DNA of 64,000 bases from Xiamenia xianingshaonis (GTDB lineage: Bacteria; Actinomycetota; Coriobacteriia; Coriobacteriales; Eggerthellaceae): positions 1,054,001 to 1,118,000 of the forward strand of contig NZ_CP072829.1 of assembly GCF_017945865.1 (NCBI RefSeq), given 5' to 3'. Of the stretch, positions 1 to 10,152 are shown one piece after another. Made by a program: the position numbers and the translations under genes. Numbering within the stretch: the first letter of the stretch is position 1; every line of letters starts with the position of its first letter. The notes under the pieces are model-generated. The model was not told the DNA's origin and searched no databases. It saw nothing but the letters and a program-made list of their open reading frames with translations.

Positions 1-912
1 GTGACCGAGCCGAAGGAGGCGGCGAGCGCGCTGTCGTGGGGCGTGGCCGAAATGGAGCGGCGCCTGAAGGTGTTTTCCAAGGTGGGCTCCAGGAACATCG
101 GGCAATACAATGCGAAGGTACAGCGGGTCCAGGAAGAGGCGCAGGCAGCCGTCGAGCGCGGCGAGGAAGCCCCCGAAGCGGATCCCAACCTGACCGAAGA
201 GCTGCCCTACATCGTCATCATCATCGACGAGCTTGCCGACCTCATGATGAACGTCGGCAAGGAGGTGGAATACTCCATCAGCCGCATCGCCCAGCTTGCG
301 CGCGCGGCGGGCATCCATCTCATCGTCGCCACCCAGCGTCCGTCCACCAACGTCGTCACCGGCCTGATCAAGGCCAACATCACGAACCGCATCGCCTTCA
401 ACGTGGCCAGCGGCATCGATTCGCGCGTCATCCTCGACACGCCGGGCGCGGAAAACCTCATCGGCTTGGGAGACCTGCTGCTCTCCAAGCCCGAACTGGC
501 GAAGCCCCAGCGCATCCAGGGATGCTTCGTGTCCGAAGACGAAATCAACGCCGTGGTAACCCATTTGCGCGAGCAGGGCGAGCCGGAATACCATTCTGAA
601 ATTCTCCAGACGAATCTCATTACTCTGGGGGCGTCTTCACCAGACGGATCAGGCGGCTCGTCTACCTCGGACGATCCGCTTGTGTGGGAGGCGGCGGACA
701 TCGTGGTGTCGAGCGGTTTGGGCTCCACGTCGAACATACAAAGGCGGCTCAAGGTGGGGTATTCCCGCGCTGGGCGTATAATGGACATGCTGGAGGAAAA
801 GGGCGTCGTTGGACCTGCGAACGGCAGCAAGCCTCGCGACGTGCTCGTCGACGTGCTTGAGCTGGAAACGCTCAAGGCGTTTGAGGCAAGCGACGCCGCC
901 TCGGAAGGATAG
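1..912 (+). CDS. ftsK: DNA translocase FtsK/SpoIIIE, C-terminal part (5' end outside window)
   Basis: This is the C-terminal 303 residues of the septal DNA pump that moves chromosomes through the closing division septum. The first codon, GTG, is simply where the window begins and is not the true start. Visible parts are the Walker B strand IVIIIDELAD (residues 71-80 of the fragment), the ATQRPSTNVVTGLIKANI segment after it (from residue 110), and the winged-helix gamma domain (about 225-290), which reads KOPS sites in this family. The N-terminal membrane domain and Walker A lie upstream of the window. The rodZ-like gene starts 4 nt after the stop, so the two are probably cotranscribed. Confidence 0.95.
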   Translation: MTEPKEAASALSWGVAEMERRLKVFSKVGSRNIGQYNAKVQRVQEEAQAAVERGEEAPEADPNLTEELPYIVIIIDELADLMMNVGKEVEYSISRIAQLARAAGIHLIVATQRPSTNVVTGLIKANITNRIAFNVASGIDSRVILDTPGAENLIGLGDLLLSKPELAKPQRIQGCFVSEDEINAVVTHLREQGEPEYHSEILQTNLITLGASSPDGSGGSSTSDDPLVWEAADIVVSSGLGSTSNIQRRLKVGYSRAGRIMDMLEEKGVVGPANGSKPRDVLVDVLELETLKAFEASDAASEG

Positions 913-916
913 TATT

Positions 917-2197
917 ATGGCTCAAGTGACATTCGGGACCGCTCTGCATGAGGCGCGAGAGCGAAGGGGCCTTGACCTGAACACGGCTGCAACGCGCCTG
1001 CGCCTGCGCCCCGACATTTTGCGCGCCATCGAGGAAGACGACCTTTCGCGTCTTCCTCCGCGCGGCTACACGAAAAACATGGTGAACGCCTATGCGCGGC
1101 TCGTGGGGCTCAATCCCACCGACATCACGCAGATGTATCTGGACGCCGACTATGCGTTTCGCGCCGGCAACGCCCGCAGCTCGTCGGCGCGGGGCGGACG
1201 CGGCTCCAGCCGGTCGTTCGAAGGCTCGTCCGCCCGTTCTGGCGGCCGGGAGAACTCGTTCGGGCGCATCATGTACGACGACCGCAAGGAATACAGCCAC
1301 ACCCGCGATTTCGAAGGCGGCCGCTCCGAGCGCATCTACGCCGGCGAAAAGCCGCGCCAAAGCAGGCACAACGCCTTGAACTCCCAATACACGAACTTCT
1401 ACGCCGGTCCGCGGGCCGACGGCGGCATCATGAGCCGTCTCCCGCTCATCGCCGCCGGCGTCGTCATCCTCGTGCTGCTCATCATCGTTTTGTCGCTGGC
1501 GCTTGGCGGGGGCGGCAACAACAACGAGGAAGCCGAAACCCAGAAGGTGCCCATCACCGGCATCGACGACACGACCGGCACCGAGGACGGCAGCGCCGCC
1601 GAGCCGGTGAAGCCCACGCTGACGGCGCCCGAAAGCGTGACCGTCACCTACAAGATCGCAGATGACACCGAGGTCTACGCCGTCATCACGAACGACGGCG
1701 TGACTGAGGCGCCCCTGTTCAGCGGCGGCGAAGAGGAGGAGATCGAGGTGTCCGGCGTGTGGTCGTTCGGGGCCTGGGCCAGCGATGCCGTGACGATCAC
1801 CGTCGACGGCGAGCCGGTCGCCTTCAACACCACCGACGAAAGCGGCATGCCGGTGTGCGTCGTTGATTTCGAGAGCTGGCTGGACGGGTGGTACGAGGAC
1901 CATCCGGACGTGAAGCGCGAATCGAAGTCTGCCGACGACAAGGACGAAGCCGATGCCGCCGACGGCCAGAGCGGCGACGCTGCGGCTTCTGACGGGACGG
2001 GCACAAGCGCGGCCGGGACCGGTGGCGCGCCTTCGACCGACGCGGCTGGAACCGACGCGAGCGCCGGCGCGGCGGATGCGAGTGCAGGCGCGGCTGCCGG
2101 TGGGACGGATGCGAGTGCGGCCGGAACGGCCGGCGCGGCTTCGACCGATGGGACTGGCGCGGCCGTCGGCGCGGCGGGCGGCGAGGTCGCCGCATAA
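917..2197 (+). CDS. RodZ-like helix-turn-helix membrane protein
   Basis: The 426-residue protein has a cytoplasmic Xre-type helix-turn-helix of the HTH_25/RodZ kind (about 1-75), a charged Arg/Ser/Gly-rich linker, one membrane helix (about 174-196) and an extracytoplasmic region carrying a DUF4115-like domain (about 235-325). It ends in a low-complexity tail of Ala, Gly, Thr, Ser and Asp repeats. RodZ proteins link the cell-wall elongation machinery to the cytoskeleton. I start at ATG 917 because AAGGA at 905-909 is well placed before it and the upstream in-frame extension overlaps ftsK. No MreB gene is in the window, so the partner is unknown. The family call is good; the precise role is inferred. 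Confidence 0.8.
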   Translation: MAQVTFGTALHEARERRGLDLNTAATRLRLRPDILRAIEEDDLSRLPPRGYTKNMVNAYARLVGLNPTDITQMYLDADYAFRAGNARSSSARGGRGSSRSFEGSSARSGGRENSFGRIMYDDRKEYSHTRDFEGGRSERIYAGEKPRQSRHNALNSQYTNFYAGPRADGGIMSRLPLIAAGVVILVLLIIVLSLALGGGGNNNEEAETQKVPITGIDDTTGTEDGSAAEPVKPTLTAPESVTVTYKIADDTEVYAVITNDGVTEAPLFSGGEEEEIEVSGVWSFGAWASDAVTITVDGEPVAFNTTDESGMPVCVVDFESWLDGWYEDHPDVKRESKSADDKDEADAADGQSGDAAASDGTGTSAAGTGGAPSTDAAGTDASAGAADASAGAAAGGTDASAAGTAGAASTDGTGAAVGAAGGEVAA

Positions 2198-2316
2198 CGA
2201 ACGCGCCGGCGACGCTTGCCGCATCACTCGTTGCAGGCGTCGCAGCAAGCGGGAGTATGCTCCGCTGACCAGGTGCATGACCGGCGTTCCCCTAAAATCT
2301 TTCTGCAATTATCCCC

Positions 2317-2341
2317 GGACCGCTTTCAAGGCGGTCCTTTT
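2317..2341 (+). terminator. Rho-independent terminator after the rodZ-like gene
   Basis: A perfect 7-bp stem, GGACCGC (2317-2323) with GCGGTCC (2331-2337), has a 7-nt loop and is followed directly by four T. It separates ftsK-rodZ from yajQ. Confidence 0.8.
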
Positions 2342-2370
2342 GTATACAATAAATATTCTCTGCTTATATT
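2340..2370 (+). promoter_or_regulatory. Possible promoter for yajQ
   Basis: TTGTAT at 2340-2345 and TATATT at 2365-2370 lie 19 bp apart in an AT-rich stretch just after the terminator and before yajQ. The spacing is slightly long, so this is tentative. Confidence 0.35.
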
Positions 2371-2396
2371 ACGCTCGTATTCAAGAAAGGTGTCAC

Positions 2397-2894
2397 ATGG
2401 CTAAGGAATCCAGCTTCGACATCGTGTCTTCCATCGACATGCAAGAGGTCGACAACGCGTTTCAGCAGGCGAAAAAAGAAATCGCCCAGCGCTACGACTT
2501 GAAGGACTCGGGTGCCGAGATCACGCTCGACAAGGCGAAGAAGACCATTCTCGTCGCCGCTCCCGCCGAATTCGTGGCGCGACAGGTCATCGACGTGCTG
2601 TCTTCGAAGCTCGTAAAGCGTGGCATCGACTTGGGCGCAGTGAAGTGGGGCGATCCCCAGGCGGCCACGGGCCAGTCCGTGCGCCAGACGGGAACGATCA
2701 TCGAGGGCATCGACAAGGACACCGCCGGCAAGATCAACAAGGACATCAAGGCCGAGAAGTTCAAGGCAAAGGTGCAGATCGAAGGCGACAAGCTGCGCGT
2801 CAGTTCGGCGTCGCGCGACACGCTGCAGGAGGTCATCGCGTTCGTGAAGAGCAAAGACTACGGCCAGCCTTTGCAGTACGTGAACTACCGATAG
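2397..2894 (+). CDS. yajQ: YajQ family nucleotide-binding protein
   Basis: The 165-residue protein is full length for the YajQ/UPF0234 family and starts with the typical SSFDIVSSIDMQEVDNA segment. The fold is two RNP-like repeats. Family members bind nucleotides, and some bind cyclic di-GMP; the role in actinobacteria is not settled. ATG 2397 is chosen because GAAAGG lies 7-8 nt before it and the homologous N-terminus starts here. An in-frame extension back to 1953 would run through the terminator and the rodZ-like gene. rimO begins 13 nt after the stop. An HD-GYP protein elsewhere in the window (58.4-62.0 kb) makes a c-di-GMP role possible but unproven. Confidence 0.93.
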   Translation: MAKESSFDIVSSIDMQEVDNAFQQAKKEIAQRYDLKDSGAEITLDKAKKTILVAAPAEFVARQVIDVLSSKLVKRGIDLGAVKWGDPQAATGQSVRQTGTIIEGIDKDTAGKINKDIKAEKFKAKVQIEGDKLRVSSASRDTLQEVIAFVKSKDYGQPLQYVNYR

Positions 2895-2907
2895 GCGCAG
2901 CATCGCC

Positions 2908-4224
2908 ATGACCTATGCCAACATCGGACGCCCGAGCGTCGCTTTCGTCACGCTCGGCTGCGCGAAAAACGAGGTCGACTCGGCCAACATGGCGGCAAGC
3001 TTGACGCAGGCCGGCTTCGACGTGGTAAAAGACCCCGAAGACGCGAGCGCGGTCATCGTCAACACCTGCTCGTTCATCCAGAGCGCCGCCGAGGAAAGCA
3101 TCGAGGCCATCCTCGACGCGGCGGGCTTGAAAAACGTCGAAAGCGGCGCGCCGCTCATCGTCAGCGGATGTCTGCCGGCCCGCTACGGAGCCGAGCTGGA
3201 AGACGAGCTGCCCGAGGCGGCGGCGTTTTTGCCGTGCAGCAAAGAGGACGACATCGTGGCGGTCGTGCTGCATGCGCTTGGCCTGGCGTGCTCGCCGGCC
3301 GACGTGCCGGGCATGCCGCCGCTCGACGCAGGGGAGGCCGCCGGCTGCGCAAGCGCCTACGTGAAGATTTCCGACGGATGCGACCGATTTTGCTCGTTTT
3401 GCACCATTCCGTTCATCCGCGGCCGCTACCACAGCTTTCCGGCGGCAGACGTCGAGGCCGCCGTGGCGCGGCATGTCGCCGCGGGCGTGCGCGAAATCGT
3501 GCTCATCGCGCAGGACACAGGGCGCTGGGGCCAGGATTTCGCCGATCCTTCGACACTGGCCGCGCTCCTGTCGCATCTGGCCGAAACGTTTCCCGACACG
3601 TGGTTTCGCGTCATGTACACCGAGCCTGTCGGCGTGACTGACGAGCTGCTCAACGTCATGGCGGCGCATGAAAACGTGTGCTCCTACCTCGACATTCCGT
3701 TGCAGCACGTCGACGCGGGCATTCTGCAGGCCATGAACCGCAGCGGCTCGCGCACCGAGTTCGAGACTCTGGTTGCGCACGTTCGCGACCGCGTGCCCGA
3801 CGTGACGCTGCGGACGACACTTATCGCGGGCTTTCCTGGCGAAACCGAAGAGGCTTTCGAAGACCTTCTCGACTTCGTGTCCGAGGGGCATTTCGACTAC
3901 GTCGGCGTGTTTCCCTACTCGCGAGAGGAAGGAACTCGAGCCGCACGCCTGCCGGGCCAGATTGACGAGGACGAGAAGATCGACCGCGCGAGCCGGCTGC
4001 GCGACGTGGCCGACGCGGTCTGCACGGCGCGGATCGCCGAGCGGGTCGGGCAGAAGGCCGTCGTGCTCGTCGAGGGCGCAGAAGACGACGGCCAGCTGTT
4101 CGGGCGCACCCAGGCCCAGGCGCCCGAAGTCGACGGCGCCACCTATGTCGGCGCAGGCACGGTCGGAGACTTCCTCTCCGTGACCATCGTCGACACGCTG
4201 TTCTATGAAATGGAAGGGGAGTAG
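2908..4224 (+). CDS. rimO: Ribosomal protein uS12 methylthiotransferase RimO
   Basis: This is a radical-SAM enzyme that adds a methylthio group to an aspartate of ribosomal protein S12. It has the N-terminal MTTase domain with cluster cysteines C18, C54 and C88, the radical-SAM motif CDRFCSFC (C158, C162, C165), the segment IPLQHVDAGILQAMNR and a C-terminal TRAM domain (about 375-438). The 438-residue length is normal. It is distinguished from its paralogue MtaB at 39928 by the ISDGCDRFCSFCTIP core. It lies between yajQ and the pgsA-cinA fusion with gaps of 13 and 6 nt, which suggests one operon. Confidence 0.95.
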   Translation: MTYANIGRPSVAFVTLGCAKNEVDSANMAASLTQAGFDVVKDPEDASAVIVNTCSFIQSAAEESIEAILDAAGLKNVESGAPLIVSGCLPARYGAELEDELPEAAAFLPCSKEDDIVAVVLHALGLACSPADVPGMPPLDAGEAAGCASAYVKISDGCDRFCSFCTIPFIRGRYHSFPAADVEAAVARHVAAGVREIVLIAQDTGRWGQDFADPSTLAALLSHLAETFPDTWFRVMYTEPVGVTDELLNVMAAHENVCSYLDIPLQHVDAGILQAMNRSGSRTEFETLVAHVRDRVPDVTLRTTLIAGFPGETEEAFEDLLDFVSEGHFDYVGVFPYSREEGTRAARLPGQIDEDEKIDRASRLRDVADAVCTARIAERVGQKAVVLVEGAEDDGQLFGRTQAQAPEVDGATYVGAGTVGDFLSVTIVDTLFYEMEGE

Positions 4225-4230
4225 CGCGCC

Positions 4231-5475
4231 ATGTCGTCTGCAGACGCTGCGAGCGAAAAGCTCATGACCCCGGCAAACGTCGTCACCTTGGTCCGCATTT
4301 GCCTGGTGCCGCTGTTCGTTGTCGCCATCCTCTCGCCCTGGCCGGAGTGGCTCGGGCTGCCGCAGGTGGCCAACAACGAGAAAAGCCTTGTCGCCGCCGT
4401 CATTTTCGTGGTCATTTCCTGCACCGATTGGCTCGACGGGTATCTGGCCCGCTCGCGCGGCGAGGTCACGAACTTCGGGAAGTTCATGGATCCTTTGGCC
4501 GACAAGATCCTCGTCACGGCCGCGCTGCTTGCGCTGATCGAGCTGGGGACGCTGCCGTCGTGGATCGTGCTCATCATTCTCACGCGCGAGTTCATCGTCT
4601 CGGGCGTGCGCATGATGGCCGCAAGCAAAGGCGTCGTCATCGCGGCCAGCTGGTACGGCAAGTTCAAGACGGTCTTTCAAATGATCGCCATCGTGCTGTT
4701 CACCGTGAAGGACTCCTACATGGTGGGGGCGGTCACCGCATCGTTCGGCGATGCGTTGTGGCTGGTCAGCTGGGCGGTGATGATCGTTGCACTCGTGCTG
4801 ACCATCGTGTCGATGCTGGATTACATCGTGAAGGCTCGAAACCTCATCGGGCTGGGGCCGCGCAACACGGAACGCGACCAGCGCCGCCGCGCGAAGAAAG
4901 CGGCTGAGCAAGGCGAAGCGGCCGCAGGGGCGGCAGATGTGCCTGAGGCGCAAAGGGCCGAGCTCTCGCCTGCCGAGCGCGCATCCATCGAGCCGGCGGA
5001 GCTTGCGGCGCTGGCGAGCGCGGTCGTGGAAGCGGCGACGACCAAGGGCGTGAGCGTCGCGACGGCCGAAAGCCTGACCGGCGGCATGATCTCGGCGGCG
5101 CTGACGGCGGTGCCGAGAAGCTCGGCCGTGGTGCGCGGCGGGGTCGTGAGCTACATGGCCGAGGTGAAAGAGCAGGTGCTCGGCGTTGCCGAGGCGACCA
5201 TCGAAGGCGACGGCGTCGTGAGCGAGCAGACCGCGCTTTCCATGGCCCGCGGGGCGGTCGAGGTGCTGGATGCGGGGATTGCCGTCGCCGTGACGGGGAT
5301 CGCCGGCCCGACCGGAGCCGAGCCGGGAAAGCCCGTTGGCACGGTGTGGATGGCCCTCGCATCGAAGGCCGGAGAGCGAGCGCACAGGTTCTCCTTCCCC
5401 GGCAACCGCGACGAAGTGCGCCTGCTGACCGTCCACGCCGCCTTGAGCGAGCTGCTCGACGAGCTGAAGCGCTAG
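4231..5475 (+). CDS. PgsA-CinA fusion: phosphatidylglycerophosphate synthase plus NMN amidase-type domain
   Basis: One uninterrupted 414-residue frame joins two enzymes that are usually separate neighbours. Residues 1 to about 200 are a CDP-alcohol phosphatidyltransferase with membrane helices and the complete motif DG(69-70)..AR(73-74)..G83..D87..D91, which would make phosphatidylglycerophosphate in the membrane. An Ala/Glu/Arg-rich cytoplasmic linker (about 205-255) leads to a CinA C-terminal domain (about 258-414) with TAESLTGG near 278 and VTGIAGPTG. Such domains deamidate nicotinamide mononucleotide. The N-terminal CinA (MoCF-like) domain is absent. recA follows downstream, as in the common pgsA-cinA-recA order. 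No internal stop or frameshift suggests an artefact. Both activities are inferred from motifs. Confidence 0.88.
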   Translation: MSSADAASEKLMTPANVVTLVRICLVPLFVVAILSPWPEWLGLPQVANNEKSLVAAVIFVVISCTDWLDGYLARSRGEVTNFGKFMDPLADKILVTAALLALIELGTLPSWIVLIILTREFIVSGVRMMAASKGVVIAASWYGKFKTVFQMIAIVLFTVKDSYMVGAVTASFGDALWLVSWAVMIVALVLTIVSMLDYIVKARNLIGLGPRNTERDQRRRAKKAAEQGEAAAGAADVPEAQRAELSPAERASIEPAELAALASAVVEAATTKGVSVATAESLTGGMISAALTAVPRSSAVVRGGVVSYMAEVKEQVLGVAEATIEGDGVVSEQTALSMARGAVEVLDAGIAVAVTGIAGPTGAEPGKPVGTVWMALASKAGERAHRFSFPGNRDEVRLLTVHAALSELLDELKR

Positions 5476-5533
5476 TTGGGTGATTGCGACAATCCCTGGT
5501 CAGAGCGACATGGAAGCTATTCGCAAGGGCTGT

Positions 5534-5674
5534 GCGAGAAACGATGGGATTCGTGTCATATTCCGGTGAGAACGCGATCGAATTTGCGTAAGAAACCACG
5601 TCCAGGCGCGAAAGCTTCGATGGCGAGAAATGTCAGATCTGGGTCAAAGGCCGGCAAGGTTTCTTTTGTATACT
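5534..5674 (+). promoter_or_regulatory. Upstream element of recA shared with comEA (candidate competence control element)
   Basis: The pgsA-cinA to recA gap carries a 25-nt block (5627-5651) identical to 21807-21831 upstream of comEA. In both copies GCAAGGTTTC follows 2 nt later, and a TGnTAnACT box (TATACT at 5669-5674 here) follows 42 nt after the block begins. Further upstream AGAAACGATGGGA (5537-5549) also recurs before comEA, and GCGnnAGAAA-like words recur within the element. The TGnTATACT box looks like an extended -10, so this may be a second recA promoter. Binding factor unknown. Confidence 0.6.
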
Positions 5675-5696
5675 CGGCCTGCATCTGAAAAAGGCG

Positions 5697-5724
5697 TTGA
5701 CAAGCAAACGTTTGTACTTATAAT
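5697..5724 (+). promoter_or_regulatory. Main recA promoter
   Basis: A consensus TTGACA (5697-5702) and a perfect TATAAT (5719-5724) are separated by 16 bp, 44 nt before the recA start codon. It is among the clearest sigma-70 type promoters in the window. Confidence 0.85.
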
Positions 5725-5743
5725 AGGATGCAAACTTATGTAC
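5705..5743 (+). promoter_or_regulatory. Candidate LexA/SOS boxes at recA
   Basis: The palindrome CAAACGTTTG (5705-5714) sits between -35 and -10. A second site AAACTTATGTAC (5732-5743), just downstream of the -10, resembles the gram-positive LexA pattern GAAC-N4-GTTC with two arm mismatches. Their placement on the promoter suits repression. lexA itself is not in the window. Confidence 0.5.
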
Positions 5744-5767
5744 GCTTGATCGCCGGAGAGGGCAGCC

Positions 5768-6823
5768 ATGAACGAAGAAAAAGAGAAGATGCTCAAGCTC
5801 ACCACCGACTCCATCACGGACAAGTTCGGGAAGGGCGCCATCATGAAGTTCGGCGAAAGCGGCAAGGAGCTTGCCGTCGACGCCATCCCGACCGGTGCGC
5901 TGCCGCTCGACGCCGCGCTTGGCATCGGCGGCGTGCCGCGCGGCCGCATCGTGGAGATCTACGGGCCTGAGTCGAGCGGCAAGACGACGCTTGCCTTGCA
6001 AATTCTCGCAGAAGCCCAGGCGCTTGGCGGCATCGTGGCGTTCATTGACGCCGAGCATGCGCTCGACCCGGTGTATGCGGCGCGACTCGGCGTCGACATC
6101 GACGAAGTGCTCATCTCGCAGCCCGACACCGGCGAGCAGGCGCTTGAAATCTGCGACATGCTGGTACGCAGCGGCGCCATCGACTGCGTCGTCGTCGACT
6201 CGGTCGCGGCGCTTGTTCCCCGCGCCGAAATAGAGGGGGAGATCGGCGACACCACCGTCGGCCTGCAGGCGCGGCTCATGTCCCAGGCGCTGCGCAAGCT
6301 GGCGGGCTCGCTGTCGAAGTCGAACACCACCTGCATTTTCATCAACCAGCTGCGCGAGAAGATCGGCGTCATGTTCGGCAATCCGGAAACAACGACCGGC
6401 GGCCGCGCCCTCAAGTTCTTCTCGTCGGTGCGCATCGACATACGACGCATTGAAACGCTGAAGAAAGACGGCGAGATGGTCGGCAACCGCGTGCGCGCCA
6501 AAGTCGTGAAGAACAAGGTCGCGCCGCCGTTTCGCCAGGCAGAATTCGACCTCATGTACGGCGAAGGCATCTCGAAAGAGGGCTGCATCGTGGACATGGC
6601 CGTCGAATGCGGCGTTGCGAAGAAGAGCGGCGCTTGGTACACCTACGGCGAAGAGCGGCTGGGCCAAGGGCGCGAAGCGGCGAAAAAGACGTTGAAGGAA
6701 AACCCTGATCTGCGAGACGAGCTTGAGACGAAGGTGCGCGAGGCGTACGACATGCCCATCATCACCCGCACCGACGAGGAAATGGCAGAAGTGAAGGCCG
6801 TTTCCAAGCCGAAGAAGAAATAG
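5768..6823 (+). CDS. recA: Recombinase RecA
   Basis: This is the DNA strand-exchange ATPase of homologous recombination and SOS co-protease activity. The 351-residue protein has Walker A GPESSGKT (66-73), the [21 protein letters not shown] segment, loop-region residues [19 protein letters not shown] and a lysine-rich C-terminus. Nothing is missing and no intein is present. It is followed 2 nt later by recX, its usual partner. Two upstream signals suggest dual control: a TTGACA/TATAAT promoter overlapped by SOS-like boxes, and an element shared with the comEA promoter region. Confidence 0.98.
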   Translation: MNEEKEKMLKLTTDSITDKFGKGAIMKFGESGKELAVDAIPTGALPLDAALGIGGVPRGRIVEIYGPESSGKTTLALQILAEAQALGGIVAFIDAEHALDPVYAARLGVDIDEVLISQPDTGEQALEICDMLVRSGAIDCVVVDSVAALVPRAEIEGEIGDTTVGLQARLMSQALRKLAGSLSKSNTTCIFINQLREKIGVMFGNPETTTGGRALKFFSSVRIDIRRIETLKKDGEMVGNRVRAKVVKNKVAPPFRQAEFDLMYGEGISKEGCIVDMAVECGVAKKSGAWYTYGEERLGQGREAAKKTLKENPDLRDELETKVREAYDMPIITRTDEEMAEVKAVSKPKKK

Positions 6824-6825
6824 CC

Positions 6826-7401
6826 ATGGACGACAAGCAGGCCGTGCTCGAGCAGCTTCGCGCCTCGATGCGAGCCATCGAGCGGGGCGGGCGGGCGGCG
6901 GGCGCCGGGCGCAGCGGCGGACAGGAAAAAGGGCATGATGCGGCGATGAGCAAGATCGTGCGCTTGGTCAACCATCGGGAGCATTCGACGAGTTCGCTGA
7001 GGAAGCGGCTTTTGCAGGCATCGTTTGACGAGGCGGTTGCCGAGGCGGCCATACAACGCGCCGTCGAACTGGGGCTGGTCGATGATGCGCGGTACGCGAA
7101 CATCCTGGTCGGCAGCCGCATCGCTCAAGGCAGAGGATGCCAAGGCATTGCGCGCGAGCTCCTTGACAACCATATAGATCCAGAAACGGTGAGCGCCTTT
7201 GTGGAATACCGCGACGAGGTGGCACCGCAGCGAGAGGCCGACCAGGCCGTCGAGCTGCTGCGCAAGCGTCCGCCCAGGGCGAAAAACCAACGCGACGCGG
7301 CCTATCGACGCCTGCGCCAAAAAGGCTACGACAACGCCACGGCCATCGAAGCCGTCAACCGGTGGATGGACGAAGCACGCGAAGAGGCCTGTCGGCCGTA
7401 A
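6826..7401 (+). CDS. recX: Regulatory protein RecX
   Basis: RecX binds RecA filaments and limits their activity. The 191-residue protein contains the tandem three-helix repeats typical of the family, for example VNHREHSTSSLRKRLLQ, AVELGLVDDARYAN and RRLRQKGYDNATAIEAV. A poorly conserved Ala/Gly-rich N-terminus (about 1-40) precedes them. The gene begins 2 nt after the recA stop, so expression is almost certainly coupled. A long bidirectional hairpin lies 60 nt downstream. Confidence 0.88.
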   Translation: MDDKQAVLEQLRASMRAIERGGRAAGAGRSGGQEKGHDAAMSKIVRLVNHREHSTSSLRKRLLQASFDEAVAEAAIQRAVELGLVDDARYANILVGSRIAQGRGCQGIARELLDNHIDPETVSAFVEYRDEVAPQREADQAVELLRKRPPRAKNQRDAAYRRLRQKGYDNATAIEAVNRWMDEAREEACRP

Positions 7402-7461
7402 TGCATGCAATGCGCTCGCGCACCGGCGGATCGCAGGTCGACCGTCGTTGTGCAGATGCGC

Positions 7462-7504
7462 AAAAAGCCCGCCGCTTGCGCTTCGAGAGGCAAGCGGCGG
7501 GCTT
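7462..7504 (-). terminator. Strong terminator between recX and the zinc ATPase gene
   Basis: A 15-bp perfect inverted repeat (7465-7479 with 7490-7504) has a 10-nt loop. Read on the minus strand it ends in five T, so it terminates the ATPase operon. On the plus strand it may also stop recX transcription. Confidence 0.85.
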
Positions 7505-7532
7505 GGGACAGGCCGGGTCATGTGCGGCAGGC

Positions 7533-9455
<1,923 letters not shown>

Positions 9456-9496
9456 GGGAATGTCCTTGCGAAAAGACCGTCTTAATCAGTGTTTTC

Positions 9497-9715
9497 TTAG
9501 CGCAGGATGACGCAGTCCTTTTCAATGGCCGTGATGGCGCGCTGCGCCTCGTCAAGGACGTCCGGAAAACGGCCGTCGTCGGCGTCGATGGCGAGCTTCG
9601 CCGTCATGAACGAGATGCTTGCGCTGTTCACGCCGGGGATCTTGGCAATGGCCGTTTCCATCTTGGCGGCGCAGTTGGCGCATTCGAGGTCTTGAAGTTT
9701 GAACGTCTTGCGCAT
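9497..9715 (-). CDS. Free heavy-metal-associated (HMA) domain protein
   Basis: This 72-residue protein is a single ferredoxin-like HMA domain with the metal-binding LECANCAAKME motif (C12, C15) and an Ile/Ala-rich C-terminal half. It probably hands metal to the ATPase encoded 41 nt downstream, replacing the HMA domain that ATPase lacks. I start at ATG 9715 because GAAAGGA lies 7 nt before it; an 11-codon upstream extension carries no better site. It sits between the ArsR sensor and the ATPase on the same strand. Confidence 0.88.
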   Translation of the reverse strand: MRKTFKLQDLECANCAAKMETAIAKIPGVNSASISFMTAKLAIDADDGRFPDVLDEAQRAITAIEKDCVILR

Positions 9716-9760
9716 GGCGAATCCTTTCTTTCTTTGCGCGGTTTGCAACGGAGGGGGACG

Positions 9761-10090
9761 TTACTCGCAGATGTGGGTCATGCCTTGGCCGAGCATCGTA
9801 TGCACGTGGTCGTCGGCCAGCGAATAGATGACGCTTTTGCCGTCTCGCTGGAATTTCACCAGACGCGCCTGTTTCAAAGCGCGCAGCTGGTGTGACACGG
9901 CGCTTTGTGACGCATCGATTTTTTCAGCGATGTCGGCGACGCGCAGATCTTCGTTCATCAAAGCGAAGAGGATCTTGATGCGCGTCGTGTCGCCGAACAC
10001 CTTGAACAGGTCGGCAAGGTCGTACAGCAGCTCGTCGTCCGGCATGACGTTTGCGACGTCGTCGTCGCGAGGGGTGATGTCGTCGCTCAT
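9761..10090 (-). CDS. ArsR/SmtB family zinc-responsive repressor
   Basis: A 109-residue winged-helix repressor with a helix-turn-helix around SQSAVSHQLRALKQARLV (61-78). Its C-terminus carries the SmtB/CzrA alpha-5 zinc site in exact spacing: D93-x-H95-x10-H106-x2-E109. The alpha-3N cysteine site of cadmium sensors is absent (EDLRVADIA instead of a Cys-containing ELCVCD), which argues for zinc rather than Cd/Pb/As sensing. It is the first gene of the minus-strand operon with the HMA protein and ATPase. A palindrome directly on the promoter is the likely operator, so it should repress itself and both efflux genes until zinc binds. Confidence 0.93.
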   Translation of the reverse strand: MSDDITPRDDDVANVMPDDELLYDLADLFKVFGDTTRIKILFALMNEDLRVADIAEKIDASQSAVSHQLRALKQARLVKFQRDGKSVIYSLADDHVHTMLGQGMTHICE

Positions 10091-10107
10091 GGCAAACCTT
10101 TCAACAT

Positions 10108-10152
10108 ATGATCAACTGTTCATAAGTATACGAATGAGCCCCGCGCTGTCAA
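10108..10152 (-). promoter_or_regulatory. Promoter and operator of the zinc efflux operon
   Basis: Read on the minus strand, TTGACA (10147-10152) and TATACT (10125-10130) are separated by exactly 16 bp. Immediately downstream is the imperfect palindrome ATGAACAGTTGATCAT (10108-10123, 12 of 16 positions symmetric), of the type bound by SmtB/CzrA repressors. Confidence 0.8.

Noticed and set aside
1953-2396. N-terminal extension of the YajQ frame
   Set aside because: It overlaps the rodZ-like gene and the terminator at 2317-2341; YajQ homologues start at MAKESSFD with a good ribosome site.
5476-5688. 70-codon plus-strand frame between pgsA-cinA and recA
   Set aside because: No ribosome site or recognisable domain, and it coincides with the regulatory element shared with comEA.
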